Source of the DNA: Streptomyces sp. Tu6071
Lineage (GTDB): Bacteria; Actinomycetota; Actinomycetes; Streptomycetales; Streptomycetaceae
DNA: 64,000 bases
Reading direction: 5' to 3'
NCBI RefSeq assembly: GCF_000213055.1
Contig: NZ_CM001165.1
Location: forward strand, 1,426,001 to 1,490,000
Positions 31,544 to 40,342 of the stretch are shown in pieces. Numbering within the stretch: the first letter of the stretch is position 1; each line of letters opens with the position of its first letter. Position numbers and translations under genes: made by a program. Below the pieces are notes generated by a model that saw only the letters and a list, made by a program, of their open reading frames with translations, searched no databases and was not told where the DNA came from.

Positions 31544-32587
31544 GTGGCAGCGGTGACACTCAAGGACGTGGCGCAGCGCGCGGGAGTGTCGATCAAAACG
31601 GTCTCCAACGTTGTACGCGGTGCGCCGCGTGTCTCCGAGTCGACGCGGGCGCGGGTCGCGAAGGCCGTGGAGGAGCTGGGGTACCGGCCCAATCCCACCG
31701 CGCGGCGGCTGCGCACGGGGCGCAGCGGCATGATCGCGCTCGTGGTACCGGAGCTGGTGAGCCCGTACTTCGCCGAACTCGCCCAGCACGTACGGACGGA
31801 GGCGACCGCGCTGGGCCTGACGGTCCTCATCGAGGAGACCCTCGGGGACCCGGCCGAGGAGTTGCGGCTCGCGGGCGGCGTGGGCGCCTCGCTCCTGGAC
31901 GGCGTGATCCTCTCGCCGCTGCACACGACGGCCGAGGAACTCGCCCCCGTCTCCGGCACGTTCCCGCTCGTCCTGCTCGGCGAGCGCAGCTACGCGCGCG
32001 AGCGGGTCGCCGCCGACCACGTCCTCATCGACAACGTCGCCGCGGCGCACGCGGCCACCGCGCACCTCGCCGCGCTCGGCCGTACGCGCATCGCCGCCAT
32101 CGGTCACGACCGCAAGGGCTCCGCGACGAGCCGCCAGCGCCTGGAGGGCTTCCAGCGGGCCCTGCACGAGGCCGGGCTGCCCTTCGACCCCCGGCTCGCC
32201 CCGCCCGTGGGCGAGTTCGACCGGCGCAACGGGCTGGAGGCGATGCGGGCGCTGCTCGCCCTGCCGCCGGGCAGCCGCCCGGACGCGGTGTCGTGCTTCA
32301 GCGACCTGCTCGCCTTCGGCGCGCGCCGGGCCCTCTACGAGGCGGGGCTGCGCGTCCCCGAGGACATCGCCCTGACCGGCATCGACGGCACCGAGGAAGC
32401 GCGCTACGGCACGCCGTCCCTGACGACGGTCGTGCCCGACAAGGCGGCCATCGCCGCACTCGCCGTGAAGTGCCTGGCCGACCGCATCAGCGCCACGATC
32501 CCACCCCCGTTCGAGGTGCACCACGCACCGCACTGGCTGGTCGAGCGGGAGTCGACACGGGGAGGGCGGGCGCGGGTGGAGGGGTGA
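31544..32587 (+). CDS. LacI-family regulator of the glycan-utilisation locus
   Basis: 347 residues. The helix-turn-helix and hinge are 'TLKDVAQRAGVSIKTVSNVV' (5-24) and 'YRPNPTARRLRTGRSG'. The periplasmic-binding-protein-like core contains 'IALVVPELVSPYFAELAQHV', 'ADHVLIDNVAAAHAATAHL' and 'DVALTGIDG'-like 'DIALTGIDGTEEARYGTPSL'. It is divergent from the operon it most likely represses, with operators in both the operon and the GH43 promoter. The inducer would be a sugar released by GH43 or GH2. GTG at 31544 was chosen for GAGAGGA upstream; GTG at 31553 is possible. Confidence 0.93.
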   Translation: MAAVTLKDVAQRAGVSIKTVSNVVRGAPRVSESTRARVAKAVEELGYRPNPTARRLRTGRSGMIALVVPELVSPYFAELAQHVRTEATALGLTVLIEETLGDPAEELRLAGGVGASLLDGVILSPLHTTAEELAPVSGTFPLVLLGERSYARERVAADHVLIDNVAAAHAATAHLAALGRTRIAAIGHDRKGSATSRQRLEGFQRALHEAGLPFDPRLAPPVGEFDRRNGLEAMRALLALPPGSRPDAVSCFSDLLAFGARRALYEAGLRVPEDIALTGIDGTEEARYGTPSLTTVVPDKAAIAALAVKCLADRISATIPPPFEVHHAPHWLVERESTRGGRARVEG

Positions 32588-32620
32588 GGACCGCGCGGGG
32601 GCGCGCGGGGCAGGAGCGCG

Positions 32621-32735
32621 CGCCCGCCGGACGGTGACGGCCCGGCGCCTCCGCCGCGCGCTCCCCCGCCCTTACGCCCGCCGGGCGGTGACGGCCCGGC
32701 AGGAGCAGCCCCGTACCTCCGCCACGCGCTCCCCC
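32621..32735. repeat. Imperfect duplication in the gap after the LacI gene
   Basis: A 26-base block (32621-32646) recurs at 32675-32700 with one change, and a second block, CCTCCGCCGCGCGCTCCCCC, also recurs with one change in the 30 or so bases that follow each copy. It is non-coding. The 279-base gap 32588-32866 otherwise shows only a TACGAAT box before the next gene. Confidence 0.75.
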
Positions 32736-32866
32736 ACCCCCTCCGCCCCGCGCACCCGGCCCCCAGCGCCGGCCACCCGCCCGTACCCCTGCCCCTCCCA
32801 CCCCCGCCCCGCGCGGCGTCCGCGCAAGGCGGTCCCCGGATGCGGCATTGCGGTACGAATAGGGGC

Positions 32867-33964
32867 ATGTCTGAGTCGGTCACCCCGCCCGCCTCCCGCC
32901 GTCGGCACCGGCGCGTCCCGCGTCCCGCCGTGCTGGTCCCGGTGCTGTCCATGGCGGCGCTCGTCGCGATCGACCTCGTCGTCCCCCGGTCGGTCCATCT
33001 GGGGCCGCTCCTCGCGGTCGCCCCGGCCCTCACGGCCGCCTCGGCCGGGCCCGGGACGACGGCGGGCGTGGGGGTGCTCGCCGTCGCCCTCCAGTTCCTG
33101 CTCGGCGTGGCGCGCTCGGAGACCGAGACCCCGAACACGGCGGTGCAGGTGGCCGCCGTCGCGGTGATCTCGCTGGCCCTCGTCCTCTACAGCCGGGCCC
33201 GCAGCCGCCGCGAGTCCGAACTGGCCCGGGTGCGCGCCATGGCCGAGGCCACCAACGACGTGCTGCTGCGCCCGCCGCCCGCCCGCCTGGGCCCGCTGCG
33301 GATCGGCTGCGAGTACCGTGCGGCCGGTGAAGTGGCGCAGATCGGCGGGGACTTCTACGCGGTGGTGCGCACCCGGGAGGGGACCCGGCTGCTGATCGGG
33401 GACGTACGGGGCAAGGGTCTCGACGCCCTGGACGACACCGCGCTCCTCCTCGGCGCCTTCCGCTCGGCCTCGCACCTCGACCTGAGCCTGCCCGGACTCG
33501 CCGCCCACCTCGACGCGGCGCTGGAGTGGAGCAACGCGCAGAAGGGCGCGGGCGAGGACTTCGCCACGGCCCTGCTCGTGGACGTGCCGGACGCGGGCGA
33601 GGACATCATGCTCCTCTCGTGCGGCCACCCGCCCCCGTACGTGCTCCGCGCGGACGGCCCGGAGCCGCTGGAGGCCGCCCGCCCGGCCCCTCCGCTGGGG
33701 CTCGGGGTCCTCGACCCGGACGCGTGGACGGTGGAGCGGTACGCCTTCCGCCCCGGCGAGACGCTGTTGCTCTACACGGACGGCGTGATCGAGGCCCGGG
33801 ACGGCGAGGGCGCCTTCTACCCGCTCGCGCAGCGCCTCGCCCTCATCGGCGGGCGCGAGGAGGACCGCCTCGCGCGGCGGGTCGTGGACGACGTCGTCCG
33901 GCACACCGACGACCGCCTCGCCGACGACGCGGCCCTCCTGTGCGCGTACCGCGCGCCGGGCTGA
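32867..33964 (+). CDS. Membrane-anchored SpoIIE/RsbU-type PP2C phosphatase
   Basis: 365 residues. Basic N-terminus, then about four hydrophobic segments (residues 23-110, for example 'VLVPVLSMAALVAIDLVV'), then a PPM-type phosphatase domain: 'YRAAGEVAQIGGDFYAVV' and 'LLIGDVRGKGLDALDD' carry the metal-binding Asp residues, and 'LLLYTDGVIEARD' and 'RLADDAALLCAY' close the domain. Such proteins dephosphorylate anti-sigma-factor antagonists and so control sigma factors; the partner could be any of the HATPase/STAS proteins in the genome. It stands alone. The inner ATG at 32867 was chosen because a TACGAAT box and AGGGG precede it. Confidence 0.9.
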   Translation: MSESVTPPASRRRHRRVPRPAVLVPVLSMAALVAIDLVVPRSVHLGPLLAVAPALTAASAGPGTTAGVGVLAVALQFLLGVARSETETPNTAVQVAAVAVISLALVLYSRARSRRESELARVRAMAEATNDVLLRPPPARLGPLRIGCEYRAAGEVAQIGGDFYAVVRTREGTRLLIGDVRGKGLDALDDTALLLGAFRSASHLDLSLPGLAAHLDAALEWSNAQKGAGEDFATALLVDVPDAGEDIMLLSCGHPPPYVLRADGPEPLEAARPAPPLGLGVLDPDAWTVERYAFRPGETLLLYTDGVIEARDGEGAFYPLAQRLALIGGREEDRLARRVVDDVVRHTDDRLADDAALLCAYRAPG

Positions 33965-34309
33965 GCTCGCACCGGAGGCGCCCCACCCGGGGACGGGGAC
34001 ATGGCCGCGTCGCGGTCGGGGCGGAGCGGGACGAGCGGTCCGCCCGGACGCCGCCCCCCCCTCGTGCCCGCTCCGGGCAACCCCTCGCGCAAGCGGGAGG
34101 CGCGGTCCCCACGTCTCCGGACCAGGCCCGTCGCCCGCCGCCCGCCGCCCGCCGCGCAGCAACTTGTCCGCGCCGCAGGGCATTTGACGGACGCGGCGCC
34201 CGATCCCCCGGTCGGCTCCCCGTCCCCGCCACCCCGGTCGCGCGGCCCCGCTACGATTCCCCGCACACGGTGCGCTTTCGGACGCCCGTACGACGAACAC
34301 GGAGACGGT
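33965..34309. other. 345-base gene-free stretch
   Basis: I see no coding signal, repeat or clear hairpin here. The only landmark is GGAGA just before the ATG at 34310. A run of seven C lies near 34055. Confidence 0.5.
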
Positions 34310-36667
34310 ATGGCGGACGGGCGATCGGGTGACGCGGGGCCTTACGGGATGGTGCTCGGTGTCGTCGATCCGGCCGCCGCGGCGGGGGGTTCGCCCGCTC
34401 TGCGCCCGGTGCGGGTGACGGCCGGGATCGAGGTGGTGCGGGCCGTGGCCACGCTGGGGTGGCCGGTGCCCGAGGCGGGGACGAGCGTGGGGGTGCTCGA
34501 CGTGCTGCCGGGCGGGGCAAGGGTGTTGACGCGGCTGAGCGCGCAGGGCGGCGGGGTCGCGGCGCACTGCGTGCACCTGCCCGCCGGGGCGCGGCTGCCC
34601 GGGGGCAGGGCTCCCGTGGCCTTTCTCGACGCGCCGGGGTGGGGCAGCGGTGACCCGCTCGGCGCCGAGCCGCCCCTCTCGTCCTCGCTCGGCGACTTCG
34701 CGCGGGCGCGGGCGCCGTGGGTCGCGGCGTTCCTCGAAGGCGTACGGGAGGTGCTGACGCGGGACGGGGCGGGAGCCCCGGACGCGGAGGGGACGGCGTA
34801 CGAGGGAGGCGTGCCCTTCCTCGTCGCCGAGAAGGAACCCTCGCTCGTCGCGCGGTGGATAGCCCTCGCCTGCGCCGTGCTGCCCCCGGAGCGGGCCGGG
34901 TCGCTGTCGTTCACGACGTACGGGCCGCGGGAGGCGGCGCGCAGCGGGCGGCTCGTCGTCGGGGTGCCGCTCGGGAGCGCCCCCGCCGTCGCGGGGCAGC
35001 GGCTGCTCGACGGGGCGCTGCCCCCGGGCGAGCCGGTCACGGACCTGTGGGCGGCGGGCGCGGCGTGGCTGTGGCGCGAGGGACGGCCCGCGCTCGCGGC
35101 GGGCGCGCGGCCCGCGCTCGACGGCTTCGCCCTCGTCGCCGCCGCGCACCGCGAAGGACTCACGATCCCCGCACCGGTACGGGCCCTGCTGCCCGACGCG
35201 CTCGACGCGCTGCCCGCCAGCGAACTGCCGCACGCGGTCGGCGCGTTGGCCGACCTCCTCGGCGCCGAGACGCCCGCGAGCGACGCGGAGGCCGCCGGTC
35301 TCGCGCGCGTGTGGGCCCGGCTGGAGGACCGCGCGCCGCTCCACGTCACCGCGCCGCTCGCCGGGGCCGTGCTCATGGCGCTCGTCGCGGACCGGCCCAC
35401 GGGGGTCCCCGTGCCCGGCGCGACCTCGCTCACCGCCTCCGGCCGCGCCGCACTCGCCGCGCGTCTCGGGCCGCGCCTGCGCGAGGCCGTCGCCGAGCCC
35501 ACGCTCGGCCCGCGCCGCTCCGTCGCGCTGCTCCAGGCCGCCGCCGTGCTGGGCGTCGAGATCGCGGGGCCGGTGCTGGCGGACGTCGCCGACCGGCTCG
35601 TGGCCGCCCTCACGCGCGTACCCGCCGAGGAGGAAGCACTCCCCGTGCCCGGGGCGCTCGCCGGACTCCCCGAGCTGTGCGCCGTGCTGCTGCCCCGCCT
35701 GGAGCGGTACGCGGCACGCGAACCGCTCGCCGCGCAAGCCCTGTTGGACGTGGTCGACGTGCCGCTCGACGCGGCCGTCAGGCCCGTGCCGCACCTGCGC
35801 ATGTGCGCGGGCGCCGCGTCGGCCCGCGCGCTCGCGCTCGACGCGGTCGCCGCCTGGGACGAGCTGCTGCGGACCTCGCGCCCGTCCTGGTCGACCGAAC
35901 CCGCCCTGCTGTACACGGCGTTGCGGCTCGTGTGGACCGAACAGCCCCCGGGGCTTGCCGAGATGGCGCACATCCTGGAGGCCGCCGACTCCGACAGCCA
36001 CCGTGCGGCGGGCACCTGGCGCGAGGCGGTCGCGGCGGCGGAACGCGGGGGCACGGGCACGGAGGCGGAAGCGGCGGCCGGTCGCGCGCTCGCCGCCCAC
36101 CTGTTCCGCTCCTTCCCCGCCGAGCTGACCCCGCGGACCCGCGCCCGCCTGCGGCTCCTCGAACTGGCCGGGGACATCGCCGAGGGCCGCGGCACCGACT
36201 GGGCCGAACAGGCCGTCGCGCTGCGGGAGCCGGGCGAGGTCGCGGAGTCCTCCGGACTGCTCGCGCACGTGTACGCGGTCCTCGGGGCCGCCGTGCTGCG
36301 GCAACCGGGAAGCCCCGAGGGAGAGGTGTACGGGCTCGCGCGCTCCGGCGACCCGGAGCTCCTCGCGGCCTACCGACAGGCCGCGCAGTCGGCCGGGTTC
36401 GGGGAACGCCTGCGTGCCGACCCGGCCACGGCGGCGGGCTGCTTCGTCGACTGGACGGCCCACCCCGGCGCGGGCCCCGCCTGGGAGGCGACGAGCACGG
36501 CCCTCCTGGACGACGTGCTGCGCCCCGCCCTGCGGTCCGCGTCACGCGCCCACCTGACCGCGCTCACCACGGCACTCGCGGCGGGCGGTCCGCACCGCGT
36601 CAGCGCGTTCGAGACGTGGCACCAGCGCACCCGCGCGAGCCGCTGGCGCCGCCTGCTGGGAGGCTGA
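34310..36667 (+). CDS. GTPase-associated protein 1 (GAP1)-like large protein
   Basis: 785 residues, cytosolic. Residues 181-204, 'ARWIALACAVLPPERAGSLS' followed by FTTY, match the middle domain (GAP1-M) of GTPase-associated protein 1; the N-terminal 170 residues take the place of the GAP1-N2 domain but are divergent and lack its usual 'SVYVG-DYSGR-GN' block. The long C-terminal part is Ala/Leu/Arg-rich and helical. GAP1 proteins normally occur in operons with small GTPases, vWA proteins and other parts of actinobacterial NTP-dependent conflict or signalling systems. None of these is adjacent, so this is an orphan. GGAGA precedes the ATG. Confidence 0.62.
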   Translation: MADGRSGDAGPYGMVLGVVDPAAAAGGSPALRPVRVTAGIEVVRAVATLGWPVPEAGTSVGVLDVLPGGARVLTRLSAQGGGVAAHCVHLPAGARLPGGRAPVAFLDAPGWGSGDPLGAEPPLSSSLGDFARARAPWVAAFLEGVREVLTRDGAGAPDAEGTAYEGGVPFLVAEKEPSLVARWIALACAVLPPERAGSLSFTTYGPREAARSGRLVVGVPLGSAPAVAGQRLLDGALPPGEPVTDLWAAGAAWLWREGRPALAAGARPALDGFALVAAAHREGLTIPAPVRALLPDALDALPASELPHAVGALADLLGAETPASDAEAAGLARVWARLEDRAPLHVTAPLAGAVLMALVADRPTGVPVPGATSLTASGRAALAARLGPRLREAVAEPTLGPRRSVALLQAAAVLGVEIAGPVLADVADRLVAALTRVPAEEEALPVPGALAGLPELCAVLLPRLERYAAREPLAAQALLDVVDVPLDAAVRPVPHLRMCAGAASARALALDAVAAWDELLRTSRPSWSTEPALLYTALRLVWTEQPPGLAEMAHILEAADSDSHRAAGTWREAVAAAERGGTGTEAEAAAGRALAAHLFRSFPAELTPRTRARLRLLELAGDIAEGRGTDWAEQAVALREPGEVAESSGLLAHVYAVLGAAVLRQPGSPEGEVYGLARSGDPELLAAYRQAAQSAGFGERLRADPATAAGCFVDWTAHPGAGPAWEATSTALLDDVLRPALRSASRAHLTALTTALAAGGPHRVSAFETWHQRTRASRWRRLLGG

Positions 36668-36688
36668 GCCCCGGCCGCGGGGGCGTCC

Positions 36689-37318
36689 TCACGCCCGTAC
36701 CGTCACCGCCGTCACCACCAGGCCGTCCCCCACCGCCCACCTCCCGCCCAACTCCCGTACGGGGCCCGGCACCAGCACCCGCGCGACGAAGGTGCCGTCC
36801 TCCGACAGGACGAGTTCCGCCTCCGAGAAGTCGAGGAAGCGGCGGGCCAGCGGGAACCACGCCTTGTAGACCGACTCCTTCGCGCTGAAGAGGACGCGGT
36901 CCCAGGACGGGCCGCCCGGGGGGAGGGTCGCGAGGGCCTCGCGGTCGGCGGGGAGGGCGATCATGTCGAGGACGCCGGGGGGCAGGGGCGCGTTCTCCTC
37001 CGCGTCGATGCCGAGGCTGCGCCACCTCTGCGCGGGGGCGACGGCGGCGGCGCTGTAGCCGGGGCAGTGCGTCATGCTGCCGACGATCCCGGCGGGCCAG
37101 CGCGGGGCGCCGCGCTCGCCGGGGAGGAGCGGGACCGGCGGGCGGCCGAGCGCCGCGAGCGCGCGGCGCGCGCAGGCCCGTACCGTCGTGTACTCCGCCC
37201 GCCGCTTCGCGACCGCGCGCGCCACGAACGGCTCCTCCTCGGGGAAAAGCGTCGCGTGCGGGTCCGTGCCGCGGTGGTGCGCGGTGCTGATGTCCTCGGG
37301 CAGGACCGCGGCGATCAC
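36689..37318 (-). CDS. 4'-phosphopantetheinyl transferase (Sfp type)
   Basis: 209 residues. Moves the phosphopantetheine arm from CoA to carrier-protein serines of fatty-acid, polyketide or peptide synthases. The magnesium and catalytic motifs are 'GIDAEEN' (103-109) and 'FSAKESVYKAW' (144-154), with the substrate-binding 'GSMTHC' (80-85). The GTG start overlaps the stop of the metallophosphoesterase gene. Enzymes of this exact type in Streptomyces act broadly on secondary-metabolite synthases; none is encoded in this window. Confidence 0.93.
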   Translation of the reverse strand: MIAAVLPEDISTAHHRGTDPHATLFPEEEPFVARAVAKRRAEYTTVRACARRALAALGRPPVPLLPGERGAPRWPAGIVGSMTHCPGYSAAAVAPAQRWRSLGIDAEENAPLPPGVLDMIALPADREALATLPPGGPSWDRVLFSAKESVYKAWFPLARRFLDFSEAELVLSEDGTFVARVLVPGPVRELGGRWAVGDGLVVTAVTVRA

Positions 37319-38181
37319 GAGGCCGCCCCGGGGAAGACGGGACGGGCGAGCTCGGCGCGGCGCCCGTAGCGCTTCCACTCGCGCGGGTAGCCGAGCGAGA
37401 CCTCCTCGAAGGGCACGCCGTCGTGGACGGTGGAGCGGGGGATGTGCAGGTGGCCGTAGACGACGGCGCGGACGTCGAAGCGCGTGTGCCAGTCGGCGGT
37501 GCGGACCGTGCCGCACCACTGCACGAACTCCTGGTGCGTCATGATCTCGGTCGGCTGCCGCACGAGCGGCCAGTGGTTGACGAGGACGAGCGGCGGACCG
37601 CCCGCCACCTCGGCGAGACGCCTCTCGGTGTAGGCGATCCGGTCCGCGCACCACTCGGCGCGGCCCGCGTACGGCTCGTGGTGGAGCACGGCCTCGTCGG
37701 TGCAGACGATGCCCGCCTCGTGCGCGCGGGCGAGGGAGGCTTCGGGGGTCGTGGTGCCCGGCGCGTACCAGGAGTAGTCGTACAGGGTGAAGAGCGGGGC
37801 GACGCGGAGCGGGCCGCCGGAGCCGTCCGGACCGCCGCCGGGCCCGTCCCACACCGGCCAGGGGTCCTCGGGCGTCAGGACGCCGATGTCGCGGCACAGC
37901 GCGACCAGCTTCGCGTACCGCGCCACCCCGCGCGCCTGGTCCGGCTCGCCCGGCAGGGTCCACAGCTCGTGGTTCCCCGGCGCCCACACGACGCGCGCGA
38001 AGCGGTCGGCGAGGAGGCGCAGCGCCCAGTCGATGTCGGCGAGGCGCTCGCCGATGTCGCCCGCGACGATGAGCCAGTCATCGGGGTGGGAGGGGCGGAT
38101 TCCCTCGGTGAGGGCCCGGTTCTCCTCGTACGAGATGTGCAGGTCGCTCACGGCCCGCAGTGTCTTGCCCGTTGCAGTCAC
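37315..38181 (-). CDS. Metallophosphoesterase (calcineurin-like)
   Basis: 288 residues. The binuclear metal site is complete: 'SDLHIS' (Asp, His), 'VAGDIGE' (Asp), 'WAPGNHELW' (Asn, His), 'NHWPL' (His) and 'YGHLHIPR' (His x His). Substrates of such proteins range from cyclic nucleotides to phosphoproteins and cannot be inferred. It overlaps the PPTase gene by four bases; this MPE-PPTase pair is common in Streptomyces and is probably co-expressed. Confidence 0.9.
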   Translation of the reverse strand: MTATGKTLRAVSDLHISYEENRALTEGIRPSHPDDWLIVAGDIGERLADIDWALRLLADRFARVVWAPGNHELWTLPGEPDQARGVARYAKLVALCRDIGVLTPEDPWPVWDGPGGGPDGSGGPLRVAPLFTLYDYSWYAPGTTTPEASLARAHEAGIVCTDEAVLHHEPYAGRAEWCADRIAYTERRLAEVAGGPPLVLVNHWPLVRQPTEIMTHQEFVQWCGTVRTADWHTRFDVRAVVYGHLHIPRSTVHDGVPFEEVSLGYPREWKRYGRRAELARPVFPGAAS

Positions 38182-38280
38182 CCGAAGAGCCTAGAGCGAA
38201 GGGGCGGCCGGCGTCAGGCCGTCCCGCCCCTCCCGTGCTCCAGGGCCTTTTGAGAGATCCCCGCTCCCGGGCCTCCCGCG

Positions 38281-38691
38281 TCAGCTCTCGTCGCCGGGGA
38301 CGAGCTTCACGGAGATCGAGTTGATGCAGTACCGCTGGTCCGTCGGCGTCGCGTAGCCCTCGCCCGCGAAGACGTGGCCGAGGTGCGAGCCGCAGTTGGC
38401 GCAGCGGACCTCGGTGCGGACCATGCCGTGCGAGCGGTCCTCGATCAGCTCGACGGCGTCGGAGTCCTTCGGGTCGAAGAAGGACGGCCAGCCGCAGTGC
38501 GACTCGAACTTCGTGTCCGAGGTGAACAGCTCCGCACCGCAGGCGCGGCAGTTGTAGACGCCCTTGGTCTTCGTGTCCGTGTACTCACCGACGAAGGCGG
38601 GCTCGGTACCGGCCTGGCGGAGCACCGCGTACTCGTTGGGCGTCAGCTCCTCGCGCCACTGCTGGTCCGACTTCTCGACGTTGTACGCCAT
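38281..38691 (-). CDS. msrB: Peptide-methionine (R)-S-oxide reductase
   Basis: 136 residues, complete. Repairs oxidised methionine in cytosolic proteins using thioredoxin. Zinc ligands are the CxxC pairs in 'YNCRACGAE' and 'VRCANCGSHLGH'; 'CGWPSFFDP' and the catalytic Cys in 'RYCINSISVKL' are intact. GAGGAG precedes the ATG. It lies ten bases after murC on the same strand and should be co-transcribed with it. Confidence 0.96.
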   Translation of the reverse strand: MAYNVEKSDQQWREELTPNEYAVLRQAGTEPAFVGEYTDTKTKGVYNCRACGAELFTSDTKFESHCGWPSFFDPKDSDAVELIEDRSHGMVRTEVRCANCGSHLGHVFAGEGYATPTDQRYCINSISVKLVPGDES

Positions 38692-38701
38692 GGCCTGCTC
38701 C

Positions 38702-40114
38702 TCACTGCTCGGGGTGGTGCGGTCCGGCGGCGAGCCGGTCCAGGACGGCGGGGCCGAGGTCCGTGACGTCGCCCGCTCCCATGGTGAGAACGAGATCACC
38801 CGGCTTCGCCATTCCCGCGACCGCCTCCGCGACCTCGTCCTTCGCGTGCAGCGGGCTCACGTCGGCGCCCGCCGCGCGCCCGGCGGCGATGATCAGCTCG
38901 CTCGTGACGCCCTCGATCGGGTCCTCGCGGGCCGGGTAGATGTCCAGGACGAGCGAGGAGTCGGCGAGCGCGAGGGCCTGGCCCATCTCCTTGCCCAGCT
39001 CCTGCGTGCGCGAGAACAGGTGCGGCTGGAAGACGACGAGGATGCGCCCCTCGACGGCGCCGCGCATCGCCTCCAGGTCGGCGGCCATCTCGGTCGGGTG
39101 GTGCGCGTACGAGTCCACGACCTGCACGCCCGCCGCCTCGCCCTTGAGCTGGAGGCGCCGCTTCACGCCCGTGTAGCTGCGGAGCGCGGAGGCGAGGTTG
39201 TGCAGCGGGACGCCGAGCGAGACGCCCGCGACGAGCGCCGCGACCGCATTGTGCGCGTAGTGGCTGCCCGGCACGGACACCGTGAACGTGAGCAGCTTGC
39301 CGTTCAGCGAGACCGTGACCTCGCTCGTCAGCCCGCGCGGGGTGACCTTGTGCACCCGTACGTCCGCGTCCTCGGCGGAGCCGTAGGTGAGCACGCGCAG
39401 GTCCGCCCGGTCCCGCACGCGGCGGGTCAGCTCGCGGGCGCCCTCGTGGTCGGCGGAGATCACCAGCGTGCCGCCGGGGACGATCTTGCCGACGAAGGTC
39501 TCGAAGGACTCGTAGATCTCCTCGATCGACGCGTAGTTGGCGTGGTGGTCGAGTTCGACGTTGAGGACGACGGCGACCTCGGGCGCGTACGTGTGGAAGC
39601 TGCGGTCGCTCTCGTCGGCCTCGGCGACGAAGATCTCGCCCGTGCCGTGGTGGGCGTTGGAGCCGGGTGCGTCGAGGTCGCCGCCGATCGCGTACGAGGG
39701 GTCGAGGCCGAGCGTCGTGAGGGACACCGCGAGCATCGAGGTCGTCGTCGTCTTGCCGTGCGTGCCCGCGATCGCGAGGGGACGCGTGCCGGCCATGAGG
39801 GCGGCGAGGGCGTCGGAGCGGTGCACGACGGGGATGCCGCGTTCCCGGGCGCGCACCAGCTCGGGGTTGTCGGCGCGGATCGCGGAGGAGACGACGACGG
39901 CGGAGGTGTCCTCGGCGAGGTGGGCCGCGTCGTGGCCGATGTGGACGGTGGCGCCGAGGGCGCGCAGCGAGGCGGCGGTGGCCGAGTCCTTCGCGTCACT
40001 GCCCGCGACGCTCGCCCCGCGCTGGGCGAGAATCCGGGCGATGCCCGACATCCCGGCCCCACCGATGCCGATGAAGTGCGGTCGGTCGAGGGCGGGGGGA
40101 AGGCCGGCTGCCAT
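38702..40114 (-). CDS. murC: UDP-N-acetylmuramate-L-alanine ligase
   Basis: 470 residues. Adds L-alanine to UDP-MurNAc in peptidoglycan synthesis. 'HFIGIGGAGMSGIA' (13-26) is the UDP-binding loop, 'GTHGKTTTTSML' (117-128) the ATP-binding loop, and 'DHHANY' and 'YAHHPTEM' the central and C-terminal signatures. It is encoded away from the division/cell-wall cluster, as in other Streptomyces. GGAGA is nine bases before the ATG. msrB follows. Confidence 0.96.
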   Translation of the reverse strand: MAAGLPPALDRPHFIGIGGAGMSGIARILAQRGASVAGSDAKDSATAASLRALGATVHIGHDAAHLAEDTSAVVVSSAIRADNPELVRARERGIPVVHRSDALAALMAGTRPLAIAGTHGKTTTTSMLAVSLTTLGLDPSYAIGGDLDAPGSNAHHGTGEIFVAEADESDRSFHTYAPEVAVVLNVELDHHANYASIEEIYESFETFVGKIVPGGTLVISADHEGARELTRRVRDRADLRVLTYGSAEDADVRVHKVTPRGLTSEVTVSLNGKLLTFTVSVPGSHYAHNAVAALVAGVSLGVPLHNLASALRSYTGVKRRLQLKGEAAGVQVVDSYAHHPTEMAADLEAMRGAVEGRILVVFQPHLFSRTQELGKEMGQALALADSSLVLDIYPAREDPIEGVTSELIIAAGRAAGADVSPLHAKDEVAEAVAGMAKPGDLVLTMGAGDVTDLGPAVLDRLAAGPHHPEQ

Positions 40115-40342
40115 CTGGTGCGTCTCCAGGGGTGGGGGCCGGGACACCGCGGTGCGTCCCGGAACGGAATCTTCGAGGCCACCTTAGAACGAAATGCCAA
40201 GCGGCTTCGCGAGGCCGAGCGGCTGGGCAATGCCCGGCGACCAGGCGGTCCGGGCGCGCGCCGCGCACAGCGGCACGGCCGCCCCGGAACGCGAGCACCG
40301 CCGCCGGTCTCCTCGCGTTCCGGGCGGGCCCCGGCCGGGACG

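Noticed and set aside
31604..31620. CAACGTTGTA inside the first LacI gene as an extra operator
   Set aside because: It is explained by the codons of the conserved helix 'SNVV' in the DNA-binding domain; a chance match is likely.
33817..34266. A 149-residue minus-strand gene across the 33965-34309 gap
   Set aside because: The sequence is low-complexity Arg/Gly/Pro, overlaps the phosphatase gene antisense, and has no ribosome site.
32672..36463. A 1,263-codon open frame on the minus strand opposite the phosphatase and GAP1-like genes
   Set aside because: The composition is typical of GC-driven antisense frames, and the plus-strand genes have recognisable domains and ribosome sites.
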